Assembly (NCBI GenBank): GCA_913020665.1 | Contig: CAJVZI010000014.1 | Location: 1 to 32,636, forward strand | DNA: 32,636 nucleotides | Reading direction: 5' to 3' | DNA from: an uncultured bacterium | GTDB taxonomy: Bacteria; Fidelibacterota; Marinisomatia; Marinisomatales; UBA1611 | Part shown: in pieces, positions 9,161 to 18,636 of the stretch | How positions within the stretch are numbered: the stretch's first letter is position 1 | Layout: each line of letters opens with the position of its first letter | Notes under the pieces: generated by a model | Seen by the model: only the letters and a program-made list of their open reading frames with translations | Databases searched by the model: none | Told to the model about the DNA's origin: nothing | Program-made: the position numbers and the translations under genes

Positions 9161-9724
9161 ATGAACACCATTTATGGCCGTATACTGTTTCTATTTATAT
9201 TGACTATTTTTGGTTCGTGTACGATCTATGAAAAACTTTTTGATAATCCCGTAGATTTTAAAGCGAATGAAGAACGAGGCATAGGAGCCCCTTCTTTTGT
9301 CTTTTATCCAAAGACACAAAGCGTTACACAAAATGATTCTATCCTTGTTGGTTCTTTTATTGTTTTTCAAGAGGATTCAATAGAACCTTTTGCTGGTGTG
9401 CACCTTCAAATTGAATTCCCAAATGATCTTATAGAATTGGATACAATTCTACCTGGACTTTTTATTACTGATACGAATAAATCTACACCACTATTCACAT
9501 ATACCTATAATAATGAGAGTACGGTTGATATATATACTTATTTCCTTGATACTTTAAAACAAGACATAAATGGCACAGGGCATTTAGCTGATCTGATCTT
9601 TAATCCAGTATCAAGCGGTAGTGATAGTATTTACTATAATCTTGGTGAATGTGAAATGATAGATCATTTAGATCAGGAGATCATTGTTAATGGTATTAGA
9701 GGCGCCGAGGTTATTATAGAGTGA
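9161..9724 (+). CDS. Cohesin-like domain lipoprotein
   Basis: 187 aa. Lipobox-like FGSC. Pattern QNDSILVGSFIVFQEDSIEPFAGVHLQIEFPNDLIEL...GTGHLADLIFNPVSSGSDSIYYNLGECEMIDHLDQEIIVNGIRGAEVII matches the type-I cohesin strand order, including the G-x-L-a-x-l-x-F motif. Confidence 0.6.
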   Translation: MNTIYGRILFLFILTIFGSCTIYEKLFDNPVDFKANEERGIGAPSFVFYPKTQSVTQNDSILVGSFIVFQEDSIEPFAGVHLQIEFPNDLIELDTILPGLFITDTNKSTPLFTYTYNNESTVDIYTYFLDTLKQDINGTGHLADLIFNPVSSGSDSIYYNLGECEMIDHLDQEIIVNGIRGAEVIIE

Positions 9725-12700
9725 ATCGGTCTATTTCTATATTATTGATCGTTATTGGTACTTTGATAAAAGGAGAAGAGCTCTATTTCGAGGACTTTAG
9801 CACTGGATCATGGCCGGCAGGATGGGCTCATGAAGGGAATTGGAATATTGGAAGTAGTTGGCAAGGTAATGATACTCCCCCTGCTGCAATGTTTAACTGG
9901 AGCCCTCAACAATATAATTTTGAACAAAATATGATTTCTCCGCCTGTAGATGTAGGAGACAATGAATCAGTACTTGTAGAATTTTATTTTGCACTTGATT
10001 TTTGGGGTGAAGGAGACCTTAATGGTTTGAGTATTTCTTATGATGGTGGTGCCGGATGGCAAGAAGTACTTAATTATGCTATAGGCCCTGGCCTAGAGAT
10101 ACAAAACAATCCTTGGACAAGTAACGAGTCATTTACAGCAGATATTACAGGAGGTAGTGATCTAAAGATCCGTTGGACCGCATATGGTGATGATTCATGG
10201 GCGATAGATGGTTGGATAGTGGATAATATCAGAATTCTAACATTACCTCAAATGGAATCCGTATCTATAGCATCGGCCAATGAAGATCCAGCAACAGCCA
10301 TAACAGGTACAGATATATCGCTAAATTTTTCATCAGACTCAGATCTTTCAGGGAATCCCTATGTACAAATTAACGGCAATGTATGTAATGTAGATGACCT
10401 AGGTGGTAGAAACTACGTAGCTAATTATACAGTTCAAGAGACGGATGAAGATGGCCCTTTGCAATTCACAATTGATTTTACGGATGTAAATGGTATAGAT
10501 GGTAGTACTGTGAGGCAAACCACAGATAATAGTGTTGTGATCGTAGATAACTCCGACCCCCCACCTTTTGGAGTTGGGGATCTGACAGCCACCGGTGGTA
10601 ATGTTTTTAATGCTATCTGGAATAGTACAAACACCGGCTTGCAACTTGAAGTAAATGTTCCACAGGATTCATCTGTGGTTAATTTTGATTATTCTACTGG
10701 TACTAGTGTTTTCTTTGATGGCTCGAATGATGAAGTAAGTATTGCCGGGAATAGCGCATATCAAGTGACAACATCTCTCACTGTTGAAGCATGGGTAAAA
10801 CCCTTGAGTGCTCCTAGTGATTATGATGGATTTTTAAGTTATTCTATGGACGCAGGAGGGACTCAAGCAGGTTTTGGATTTTCATTTTATTTAACTGGGT
10901 GGAAATTTTTTCTTAAAACAACAACAAACCAGATCAATTATGGAGCCATGGCTGGAGCCCAGTTACCTGTTGGGCAATGGACACACATAGCAGCCACATA
11001 CAATGGAAGTCAGGTAAAACTATATCGAAACGGATCATTGGTAAATCAAAATGATGCGATGGGTGATGTTGAATGGGCTGGGGCTCCTGCGGAGATGGTG
11101 CTTGGAAATTTTCCAAAGGATGGTTCAGGACATTTTTTTGATGGCAATCTAGATGAGATCAGGATTTGGGATATTGTGCGAACTGAAAATGAGATAAAGG
11201 CATCGAAAGAGATCAGTCTTGCAGGAGACGAAGATGGACTTGTAGGATATTGGAAATTAGATGAAGGTAGCGGTATAACAAGTGAGGATCTATCTTCTAC
11301 TGGCAATGATGCCACTCTAAATGGAGCCTCCTGGTCCGAAAATAATTCACCGATAGATTTCCAAACACCTATTTATGACACTGGGGTCATTGTAGGGTCA
11401 GCATTTCAATTAGCTGGCAGGGTAGCAGCAAATGAATATGAACTTTTTGGTGAAAAAGATACAATAACGATAGGAGATTTTAATAATGGCGATAAAGTTA
11501 TATCTGCGCCTGAAGAGTCATTTGAATCCATAAATAGTTTTGTTCATGAGGAGACAGCCCAAGTCTCTGCATTCTTATTTGATCCAGCAGGAAATTCTAC
11601 ACAAGGGGATGTTGCAACAACTGCTCTTGTAATTGATCTTATTGCAGAAGATCCTAATTCCGTTTCTATGGTATCTAATAACACTTTTACTCACCTTGCA
11701 AAAACAGGCGATGTGATCACCGCTACACTTGCATATGGTGAAGATGTCAACTTGCCCGTTATTACCATAGATGATAATAATGCTGAAGAATCAGATCTTG
11801 GTAGTGAACAATTTCAGGCCTTATATACTTTCTTAGGTACAGAGCCAGAAGGTCCAGTTAATACACTCCAATCTGTCACTACTGATTATTTAGGAAATGG
11901 AGGAACATATAATGGTGGCTCTACTGGTGGGGGAAGTTTAACGGTATTTTATGATAGAACGCTACCTACACTAGACCCTGTAACTATAATTTCTAATAAT
12001 TCTCAAAGTCAATGGGCCAAAGTCGGTGATCAAGTAACTTTGAATGCACAATCTTCAGAGCCAATTCTAACAAGAGCAGCTACAATTCAAAGTCAAGTAG
12101 CAAATGTTACTGATGTCAGTATTTCAGAATTCAATTCAGTATATCAATTTACTGATTCAGACTTGGAGGGCTTAGTTTCCTTTAGCCTGACTTTTTCTGA
12201 CTCTGCAGGGAATAGTGGTATAGAAGTAACCAATACAACAAATGGAAGTTGGGTAGTTTTTGATAAAACTCCTCCTGATGATTTTTCAACAGGCTCAGTA
12301 ATAGCCAAGGGTGGAAATGAAATAACAGAGGTTTGGAATTCTACAAACACAAGTATTGATATACTCGTTCCCATTGCCTCTGATGATACCACTCTTATAA
12401 ATGGGAAGGTCCAGATATGGGCAAAGATAGAATCAAATGACTGGGAGCAAGTAGGGCAATTATTCAATATTGTAAATAGTGATCTAGGGACAAATAAATT
12501 GGTTTCTCTAACTGATTTACAAGTTGAATCGATCACAGGGTTTGCTGAAGAAGACACAATTACATTTAAAACTGTTTTAATTGATCGGCCAGGAAATCAA
12601 ACAGAAGGATCTGCAAGTGTAAATAGATTAGTGATCGATCAGACCGCACCCATTTTATCAGGTATTCACATTGAGTCAAATAATTCAGACTCAACTAGAG

Positions 12701-15700
12701 CAAAAGTAGGTGATCAGATCAAGGTCAGTTTCTCCGCTGATGAAATAATTAATGGCCCTTCAGTCACTATATCAGATAATGATGCAACGGTTAGCAATAC
12801 AGAGAGTTTTAATTGGGTTGCAACGTATATAATGACCGAATCTGATGCTGAAGGGAATGTTCAATTCCAAATATCATCATATACAGATATAAGAGGCAAT
12901 CCTGCAGATGGTACTAGTTCTACCTCTGATGGCAGTCAGGTTATTTTTGACAGAACAAAACCCATTCTTGATGTAGTTGAATTCAGTACTAATAATATTT
13001 GGAATCAATATTGGGCGAAATCAGGAGAACAAGGCACACTAACAATTAATGCCTCCGAAGGCCTTCTAGATCTCCAATATACTTTAAATAGTATCTCGGT
13101 TACAGAGAATTGGATTAGTGCAAGCGTCATAACTCATGATTATTCATTTACTAGCTCAGATCAAGAAGGTATGGTTCAATTTGAAATTATATATTTTGAT
13201 TCATCTGGCAACCAAGGGGATACGGTCATTGCAACAACAGATAATAGTTATATCATTTTTGATGATACTTCACCATCTGATTTTACGGTAGGTGATGTTG
13301 TTAGTACGGGCGGTAATAATGTTTCGTTATTTTGGAACTCGACTAACACTGGTATGGATGTCATTGTACCAATTGCAAGCGATACGACATTAGATAGTGG
13401 AAGAGTTCAGATCTATGCAAAAATTGGAGCAAATGCATTTGAGATATTAGGTAGCTATGAGTTTGTTGAGGCAGGCGAGGTAGGTTTGACCAAGACCATG
13501 TCGATTCCTGGTGAACAAGTTCGTTCGATCACTGGATATGCAGAAGAACAAACGATCACGATCAGAGCCAATATTTATGATGTGCCAGGGAATGAAACAA
13601 TAGGAGCTGAAAGTACAACCGAATTAACGATCGAAGAAACATCACCCTCCATAACATATGTTTCGTACAGATCAAACTTTTCTGATACGACACTCGCAAC
13701 GGTTGGGCATGAAATAACAGTAACCTTAAGAACAAACGAGGCTATCCAGAATCCGACAGCAACCATATCGTCAAATACTGCAAATATTATTGACCTAGGG
13801 GGTGATGCATGGCATTGTAAATATGAGATGCAGGATAGTGATTCAGACGGAATCATACCTTTTCAAATAGGTGAGATCAGAGATATTGCAGGGAATCCAA
13901 CGGCGGGAACCGAGACCACAACAGATGGATCTACTGTTGTTTTTGATAATACCAGGCCGACGCTAGATCCAGTAAGGATCAGATCTAGCAATGCAGATTC
14001 AACTTGGGCTAAAGTAGGAGATACTATTTCAATAAAATTTGTAGCAAATGAATTATTGTCTGATCAGGTCACATCTATTGTGGGCCAAGCTGCAAATATT
14101 TCAGAATTGGGTGGAGGCCAAAAATATTTGGCTATGTATGAAATGATAGATTCAGATCCTGAAGGGGAAGTCATTTTTGAGATAATAGTTACAGATTCAG
14201 TTGGTCTGTTAAGTGACCCTGTTACTTCAACAACAAATTCTTCACAAGTTATATTTGATAGAACTCTTCCCACATTAGATCTTGTAAACATACAGTCAAC
14301 AAATGCAAACAACTCATCTATTGCTATTACTGGTGATGATGTTGTAATTACCTTTACACCTGCTGAGCCTTTATTGATCGACTCAATAAATGTTACTATT
14401 GCTAATGAACCTGCAACCCTAATACAGGATGGAGATAGTTATGTCGCTACTCTCACATTATCCGGTGATGAACCAGGTGGGATTTTGCCTTATACGATCG
14501 ATTTTAAAGATAGGGCATCAAATTCTGGAGTTCAAGTAACAGCTTCCACAGATGATAGTTACGTCAACCATGATATTGTTCCTCCTGAGTTATTAAATAT
14601 TTCAATATTTTCCAATAACCTGGACACTACTTGGGCAAAACCAGGTGATACAGTGTTTGTAAAATTTGTTGCGAATGAAGAATTAGATAATCTTGATGTT
14701 ACTATATCAGGTGTTAGCTCAGAATATTTAGATGATGGAGCTGCTAACTATAGAGGCTATCGTCTCATGAACAATAATGATAATGAAGGTACCATTACCT
14801 TTAATATTGCATATACTGACCTCGGTGGTGCTACAGGTCCAGATGGAAATGCTACAACTGATGAGACCAGAGTTCGATATGATAGAACATTACCTATTCT
14901 TAGCAATATAAGAATGTCATCAAATAATGCTATGGGTGATTCAGCAGGAATTGGTGATATTGATTCATTATTCTTTACTGCATCAGAACCACAGAGGAAT
15001 GTAGAAGTTTTGATATCTGATTCTAATGTGGTGCCCATACAGAATGGATCTGATTTTATAGCAACGCGTGAAATGTTAGATAGCGACCCTGATGGCCTGA
15101 TCCTCTTTTCAATTATTTTAGAAGATTCTGCAGGGAATAGTACTGGAGATGTAACAGAAACCAACGATGGTTCATTCGTATGGTTTGATGGAACACCACC
15201 ATTGCTAGACATGGTCTCATTTGCATCTACGAATGATAATGATTCAGGTGTGGCCATTATAGGAGATACATTATTATTAGATTTCAATTCAAGTGAATTA
15301 TTGAGCTCTCTATCTGTATCCATAGCTGGGCTAGAACCAGATACAACCTTTGAGGTTCCATCTAGAACCTTATATAGATCTTGGCATGTCGTAGATGGAA
15401 GTGAGGAGGAGGGATACATTCCATTCCAAATAGGGTTTTCTGATTTAGTGGGCAATCTTGGTGAATCGGTTGTATCTACCACAGATGAAACCAGTATTTT
15501 ATTTGATATGACATCCCCAATAGATTTTGCATTGGACTCAGTTTATGTAGGCGGTGGAAATATTAAAGCAGGCTACTGGAATGCATCTAATGATTCTATT
15601 TTTATAAAGACACCAATACCAACGGATGATGCGACACTGATCGGTGGTGCTTTTCAGCCGCAAGCTAAATTTGATGATGGAGAATTTATTAATTGTGGAG

Positions 15701-17985
15701 GAGAGATTGAAATTTCCAGTATCCCTGATAATGGACAGATAATATTGGGTATAGCAGCGAATAGTTTTGAGTCTATGGGTGGATTTTCTGAAGAAGTAAA
15801 TGCGCAGTTTACGACAATAATCCGAGATCGTGCAGGTAACCAGACCATTGGGTCTAGCGATAATACAATAATCCATATTGATGAGATCACCCCTCAACTT
15901 GATTCAGTGAGTATCTCATCAAATAATATTCTCAGTAGTAATTGGGCAAATATTTCTGATATTATTACTATTTCATTTACCTCAGAGGAAGGTTTGGATT
16001 CTCCTAATTCAATTATTCTTCAAGATACAATTAATACACAAGGTATTGTAGGTGGCACCATATGGAATGGAACATATATCATTCAACAAGAAGATCTAGA
16101 GGGCTTGGTCTCTTTTAATGTTCATTATTCAGATACGGCAGGTAATATTGGTGACCTAGTAAATGAAACAACTGATGGGACAAATGTAAGCATTGATAAA
16201 ACTCGACCAGATATATCTGATCTTTTAGAAGGCAATGACCAACAGGACCTACCTTATTATAATAATGCTGATTCTGTCACTTTATATTGGATACATGATG
16301 ATACGGTCTCAGGTATTCGTGAGACCTATTATGCATTAGGAACAGATTCTAATTCTACTGATATAATTGGGTGGACCCAGGGACAAGAAATTAATTATGG
16401 CGGTTGGAATAATCTGAATTTATCCAATGATGGTATCTATTTTGGTGGTGCATTTGTTAGAGATTCAGCAGGAAATTTTTCTGATACGATATGGGGAAAT
16501 GGTATATATATTGATATAGAAAAACCCGATACAGGTTCCATTATTGATGGATATTGGATCATGGATCTTGACTACACCCCAGATTCAACACAGTTAAACT
16601 ATAGATTGTCAAACTTTACTGATAATACGGAGATCGATCATTTCAAGATCGCTATTGGGACAGGTAATGATACAACTGATGTATTAGACTGGACTATTTC
16701 TGACACCACCGATAGTATAACAATTACTGGTCTCAGCCTTATTAGAGATACTCTCTATAATACCTATATCAAGGCAATTGATCTGGCCCAAAATGAATCA
16801 GCCATTCAAAATACAGATGGAATTTATTTTGACGACTCCTTTCCAGTGGTTAACAAGATCGACCCTGATTTTTATGCTGATACATCTCAATTCCTTTCAG
16901 TGCTGTCTAATGATACTATACAATTGAAATTCAATAGGCCTATCTATAGTTATGATGTACAAGCTTCTTCTAATGTTGATTCTAATTTTTCTTACACACA
17001 TGGGTATGACGATTCAGTAATAAGTATAATCATAGATAATATTCTTTCTAGCTACGATACAATTACATTGGTTTTGGATAGTGTGACCGCATACAATACC
17101 CTAACCCTTACTGATACAATACAGTTTTTTTCTAGTCTTTGGGCTGATCTAAATAATGATTATGATATTACTGTTGAAGATATTCTTTTATTTAATCAGA
17201 ATTGGCCGGAGACGGACCTTGGTCCTTTTTCCGATCACCCGCCTCATGTTAGGCCTCAGCCTGATGGAGAATCAAATTTGCTTGATCTATCTGCTTTTGC
17301 TAAAATGTGGCAATGGAGATATTTCAACTTATCTTTTGATACAGCTAACGTAGCACGCATTGGAGGAGAGCTAGATATAGTAGGTAGAGGTTCAAAGGTA
17401 TTATTTAATATTCCAAAGAACACTTCTATGGCCGAAATATTAATTGGTTATTCAAATGTAGATATTGAAAGAATGAACCTTATAAAACCAAAGAATACGA
17501 CATTTTTATTCAAGTCACTTGATACTTTAGGTCAGATGGTTCAGTTCTCATTAGCCGACCATAGAGGTTTAGACTCTGTATTGACCTTGCAAGTTCCAGA
17601 ATCGGAGTCTCATCTATTTTCATCCACTATTCAGTATCTATTTTTAGATCAAGAAGGCAATCAAATAAATAAGGGTATATCAAATTTTAATATCAATATG
17701 CTTCCAGATAAATTTACTGTTTATAATAATTATCCAAATCCATTCAATCCTATTACAACTATTAAATATGATCTTCCTGAAGTAAGAGATGTACAAATAA
17801 GGATTATTGATTTAGTGGGACGCACGATCACTTCTTCTGAAATAATTGGTCATAAGCCCGGGAGACATACTTATACTTGGAATGGAATAAATAACTTAGG
17901 TAAAAAAGTTAGTACAGGAATGTATTTTTTCATCTTAAGAGCAGGTCAAGATACCAATATTCAGAAAATGCTCTTGTTAAAGTAA
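9721..17985 (+). CDS. Giant surface protein (2754 aa): N-terminal MAM/choice-of-anchor-like jelly roll, tandem Ig-like repeats, LamG domain, dockerin-like module, FlgD/T9SS-type C-terminal sorting domain
   Basis: GTG start overlapping the upstream TGA (GTGA). LamG (LTVEAWVKPL...WTHIAATYNGSQVKLYRNG...LDEIRIWDIVRTENEI...GLVGYWKLDEGSG). Repeats with SNN...WAKVGD and FDRTxPxL. DLNNDYDITVED. C-terminus YNNYPNPFNPITTIKYDLPE...GMYFFILRAG...KMLLLK. Confidence 0.93.
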   Translation: MNRSISILLIVIGTLIKGEELYFEDFSTGSWPAGWAHEGNWNIGSSWQGNDTPPAAMFNWSPQQYNFEQNMISPPVDVGDNESVLVEFYFALDFWGEGDLNGLSISYDGGAGWQEVLNYAIGPGLEIQNNPWTSNESFTADITGGSDLKIRWTAYGDDSWAIDGWIVDNIRILTLPQMESVSIASANEDPATAITGTDISLNFSSDSDLSGNPYVQINGNVCNVDDLGGRNYVANYTVQETDEDGPLQFTIDFTDVNGIDGSTVRQTTDNSVVIVDNSDPPPFGVGDLTATGGNVFNAIWNSTNTGLQLEVNVPQDSSVVNFDYSTGTSVFFDGSNDEVSIAGNSAYQVTTSLTVEAWVKPLSAPSDYDGFLSYSMDAGGTQAGFGFSFYLTGWKFFLKTTTNQINYGAMAGAQLPVGQWTHIAATYNGSQVKLYRNGSLVNQNDAMGDVEWAGAPAEMVLGNFPKDGSGHFFDGNLDEIRIWDIVRTENEIKASKEISLAGDEDGLVGYWKLDEGSGITSEDLSSTGNDATLNGASWSENNSPIDFQTPIYDTGVIVGSAFQLAGRVAANEYELFGEKDTITIGDFNNGDKVISAPEESFESINSFVHEETAQVSAFLFDPAGNSTQGDVATTALVIDLIAEDPNSVSMVSNNTFTHLAKTGDVITATLAYGEDVNLPVITIDDNNAEESDLGSEQFQALYTFLGTEPEGPVNTLQSVTTDYLGNGGTYNGGSTGGGSLTVFYDRTLPTLDPVTIISNNSQSQWAKVGDQVTLNAQSSEPILTRAATIQSQVANVTDVSISEFNSVYQFTDSDLEGLVSFSLTFSDSAGNSGIEVTNTTNGSWVVFDKTPPDDFSTGSVIAKGGNEITEVWNSTNTSIDILVPIASDDTTLINGKVQIWAKIESNDWEQVGQLFNIVNSDLGTNKLVSLTDLQVESITGFAEEDTITFKTVLIDRPGNQTEGSASVNRLVIDQTAPILSGIHIESNNSDSTRAKVGDQIKVSFSADEIINGPSVTISDNDATVSNTESFNWVATYIMTESDAEGNVQFQISSYTDIRGNPADGTSSTSDGSQVIFDRTKPILDVVEFSTNNIWNQYWAKSGEQGTLTINASEGLLDLQYTLNSISVTENWISASVITHDYSFTSSDQEGMVQFEIIYFDSSGNQGDTVIATTDNSYIIFDDTSPSDFTVGDVVSTGGNNVSLFWNSTNTGMDVIVPIASDTTLDSGRVQIYAKIGANAFEILGSYEFVEAGEVGLTKTMSIPGEQVRSITGYAEEQTITIRANIYDVPGNETIGAESTTELTIEETSPSITYVSYRSNFSDTTLATVGHEITVTLRTNEAIQNPTATISSNTANIIDLGGDAWHCKYEMQDSDSDGIIPFQIGEIRDIAGNPTAGTETTTDGSTVVFDNTRPTLDPVRIRSSNADSTWAKVGDTISIKFVANELLSDQVTSIVGQAANISELGGGQKYLAMYEMIDSDPEGEVIFEIIVTDSVGLLSDPVTSTTNSSQVIFDRTLPTLDLVNIQSTNANNSSIAITGDDVVITFTPAEPLLIDSINVTIANEPATLIQDGDSYVATLTLSGDEPGGILPYTIDFKDRASNSGVQVTASTDDSYVNHDIVPPELLNISIFSNNLDTTWAKPGDTVFVKFVANEELDNLDVTISGVSSEYLDDGAANYRGYRLMNNNDNEGTITFNIAYTDLGGATGPDGNATTDETRVRYDRTLPILSNIRMSSNNAMGDSAGIGDIDSLFFTASEPQRNVEVLISDSNVVPIQNGSDFIATREMLDSDPDGLILFSIILEDSAGNSTGDVTETNDGSFVWFDGTPPLLDMVSFASTNDNDSGVAIIGDTLLLDFNSSELLSSLSVSIAGLEPDTTFEVPSRTLYRSWHVVDGSEEEGYIPFQIGFSDLVGNLGESVVSTTDETSILFDMTSPIDFALDSVYVGGGNIKAGYWNASNDSIFIKTPIPTDDATLIGGAFQPQAKFDDGEFINCGGEIEISSIPDNGQIILGIAANSFESMGGFSEEVNAQFTTIIRDRAGNQTIGSSDNTIIHIDEITPQLDSVSISSNNILSSNWANISDIITISFTSEEGLDSPNSIILQDTINTQGIVGGTIWNGTYIIQQEDLEGLVSFNVHYSDTAGNIGDLVNETTDGTNVSIDKTRPDISDLLEGNDQQDLPYYNNADSVTLYWIHDDTVSGIRETYYALGTDSNSTDIIGWTQGQEINYGGWNNLNLSNDGIYFGGAFVRDSAGNFSDTIWGNGIYIDIEKPDTGSIIDGYWIMDLDYTPDSTQLNYRLSNFTDNTEIDHFKIAIGTGNDTTDVLDWTISDTTDSITITGLSLIRDTLYNTYIKAIDLAQNESAIQNTDGIYFDDSFPVVNKIDPDFYADTSQFLSVLSNDTIQLKFNRPIYSYDVQASSNVDSNFSYTHGYDDSVISIIIDNILSSYDTITLVLDSVTAYNTLTLTDTIQFFSSLWADLNNDYDITVEDILLFNQNWPETDLGPFSDHPPHVRPQPDGESNLLDLSAFAKMWQWRYFNLSFDTANVARIGGELDIVGRGSKVLFNIPKNTSMAEILIGYSNVDIERMNLIKPKNTTFLFKSLDTLGQMVQFSLADHRGLDSVLTLQVPESESHLFSSTIQYLFLDQEGNQINKGISNFNINMLPDKFTVYNNYPNPFNPITTIKYDLPEVRDVQIRIIDLVGRTITSSEIIGHKPGRHTYTWNGINNLGKKVSTGMYFFILRAGQDTNIQKMLLLK
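10255..16208 (+). repeat. Protein-coding tandem repeat region: about 12 type-A Ig-like repeats (~100 aa) interspersed with 4 type-B repeats (~125 aa)
   Basis: Type A: VxIxSNNxxxxxWAKxGDxxxxxFxAxExL...DxxGNxxxxVxxTTDxSxVxFDxTxPxL. Type B: DFxVGDVxxxGGNxxxxxWNSTNTxxxxxVPIASDxTLxxGxVQIxAKI...SITGFAEExT...DxPGNxTxG. Order A1 B1(LamG) A2 A3 B2 A4 A5 B3 A6-A11 B4 A12. Boundaries are approximate. Confidence 0.85.
17146..17325 (+). other. Dockerin-like double EF-hand module within the giant protein
   Basis: Loop 1 DLNNDYDITVED fits D-x-N-x-D-x-(D)-I-x-x-x-D. Loop 2 PDGESNLLDLSAFAKMW is a degenerate second copy. Confidence 0.65.
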
Positions 17986-17988
17986 TTA

Positions 17989-18636
17989 TCAGATCAGCGG
18001 CGTAATTATGGAAACAATACCATTAATTATAAATTGAACAGCAATGACTAAAAGGATCAATCCCATTAAGCGTTGGATAATACGCATTATGGATGTTCCT
18101 AGTACACTAATTAAGACATCTCCATTTCTTAAGATTATATAAACGAACGAAAGAACGATCATTATTGATAAGCCAATTGTTGCATAGCTATAGATCTGAG
18201 GTGTTTGACTTGATAGAAGCATTGTGGCTGTAATTGCCCCCGGTCCAGCAATTAAGGGTATGCCGATTGGACTTATAGCAATATCATCGCTTTCTTGAGA
18301 TTCTTCTTGTTCTGCAGGTGTTGTTCTAGACCTTCCAACTTTCGCATCTAGCATTTTCAATCCATTTCTAAAAAATAGAATTCCACCCATTATTTGAAAT
18401 GCTTCAATTGTTATACCAAAAAATTTGAAAATAAAAGAACCAAGAATTGCAAAAAGAATGAGAGTTATAAATGCAGTTAAAGATCCTTTTTTAGCGATGT
18501 TTATTCTTTCTTCATTAGAGAACCTTTCTGTCATAACAACTAGCAAAGGAGTAATGCCTATTGGATTTATCAAGGTAAATAAAGTTGTAAGGCAGAGAAT
18601 AAAAAATTGAGTCTCGGATTGAAACAGATCCGCCAT
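17989..18636 (-). CDS. MarC family (UPF0056) integral membrane protein
   Basis: FILCLTTLFTLINPIGITPLLVVMT, FQIMGGILFFRNGLKML, PIGIPLIAGPGAITATMLL. Confidence 0.9.
   Translation of the reverse strand: MADLFQSETQFFILCLTTLFTLINPIGITPLLVVMTERFSNEERINIAKKGSLTAFITLILFAILGSFIFKFFGITIEAFQIMGGILFFRNGLKMLDAKVGRSRTTPAEQEESQESDDIAISPIGIPLIAGPGAITATMLLSSQTPQIYSYATIGLSIMIVLSFVYIILRNGDVLISVLGTSIMRIIQRLMGLILLVIAVQFIINGIVSIITPLI

Noticed and set aside
12144-12557. 137-aa antisense ORF in the giant gene
   Set aside because: Same artefact class; no start-site context or homology pattern.
14757-15482. 241-aa antisense ORF inside the giant gene
   Set aside because: Ser/Pro-rich product antisense to a repetitive Asp/Thr/Ser-rich coding region. 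No recognisable domain; the sense strand is clearly coding.
15538-15897. Antisense ORFs (119 and 78 aa) in the giant gene
   Set aside because: Two overlapping frames opposite a type-B repeat with no domain signal; by-product of the sense codon composition.
9721-17985. Giant gene as a toxin/contact-dependent inhibition or RTX-type system
   Set aside because: No RTX nonapeptides, toxin domain, TPS domain or immunity gene; the C-terminus is a sorting-type domain.
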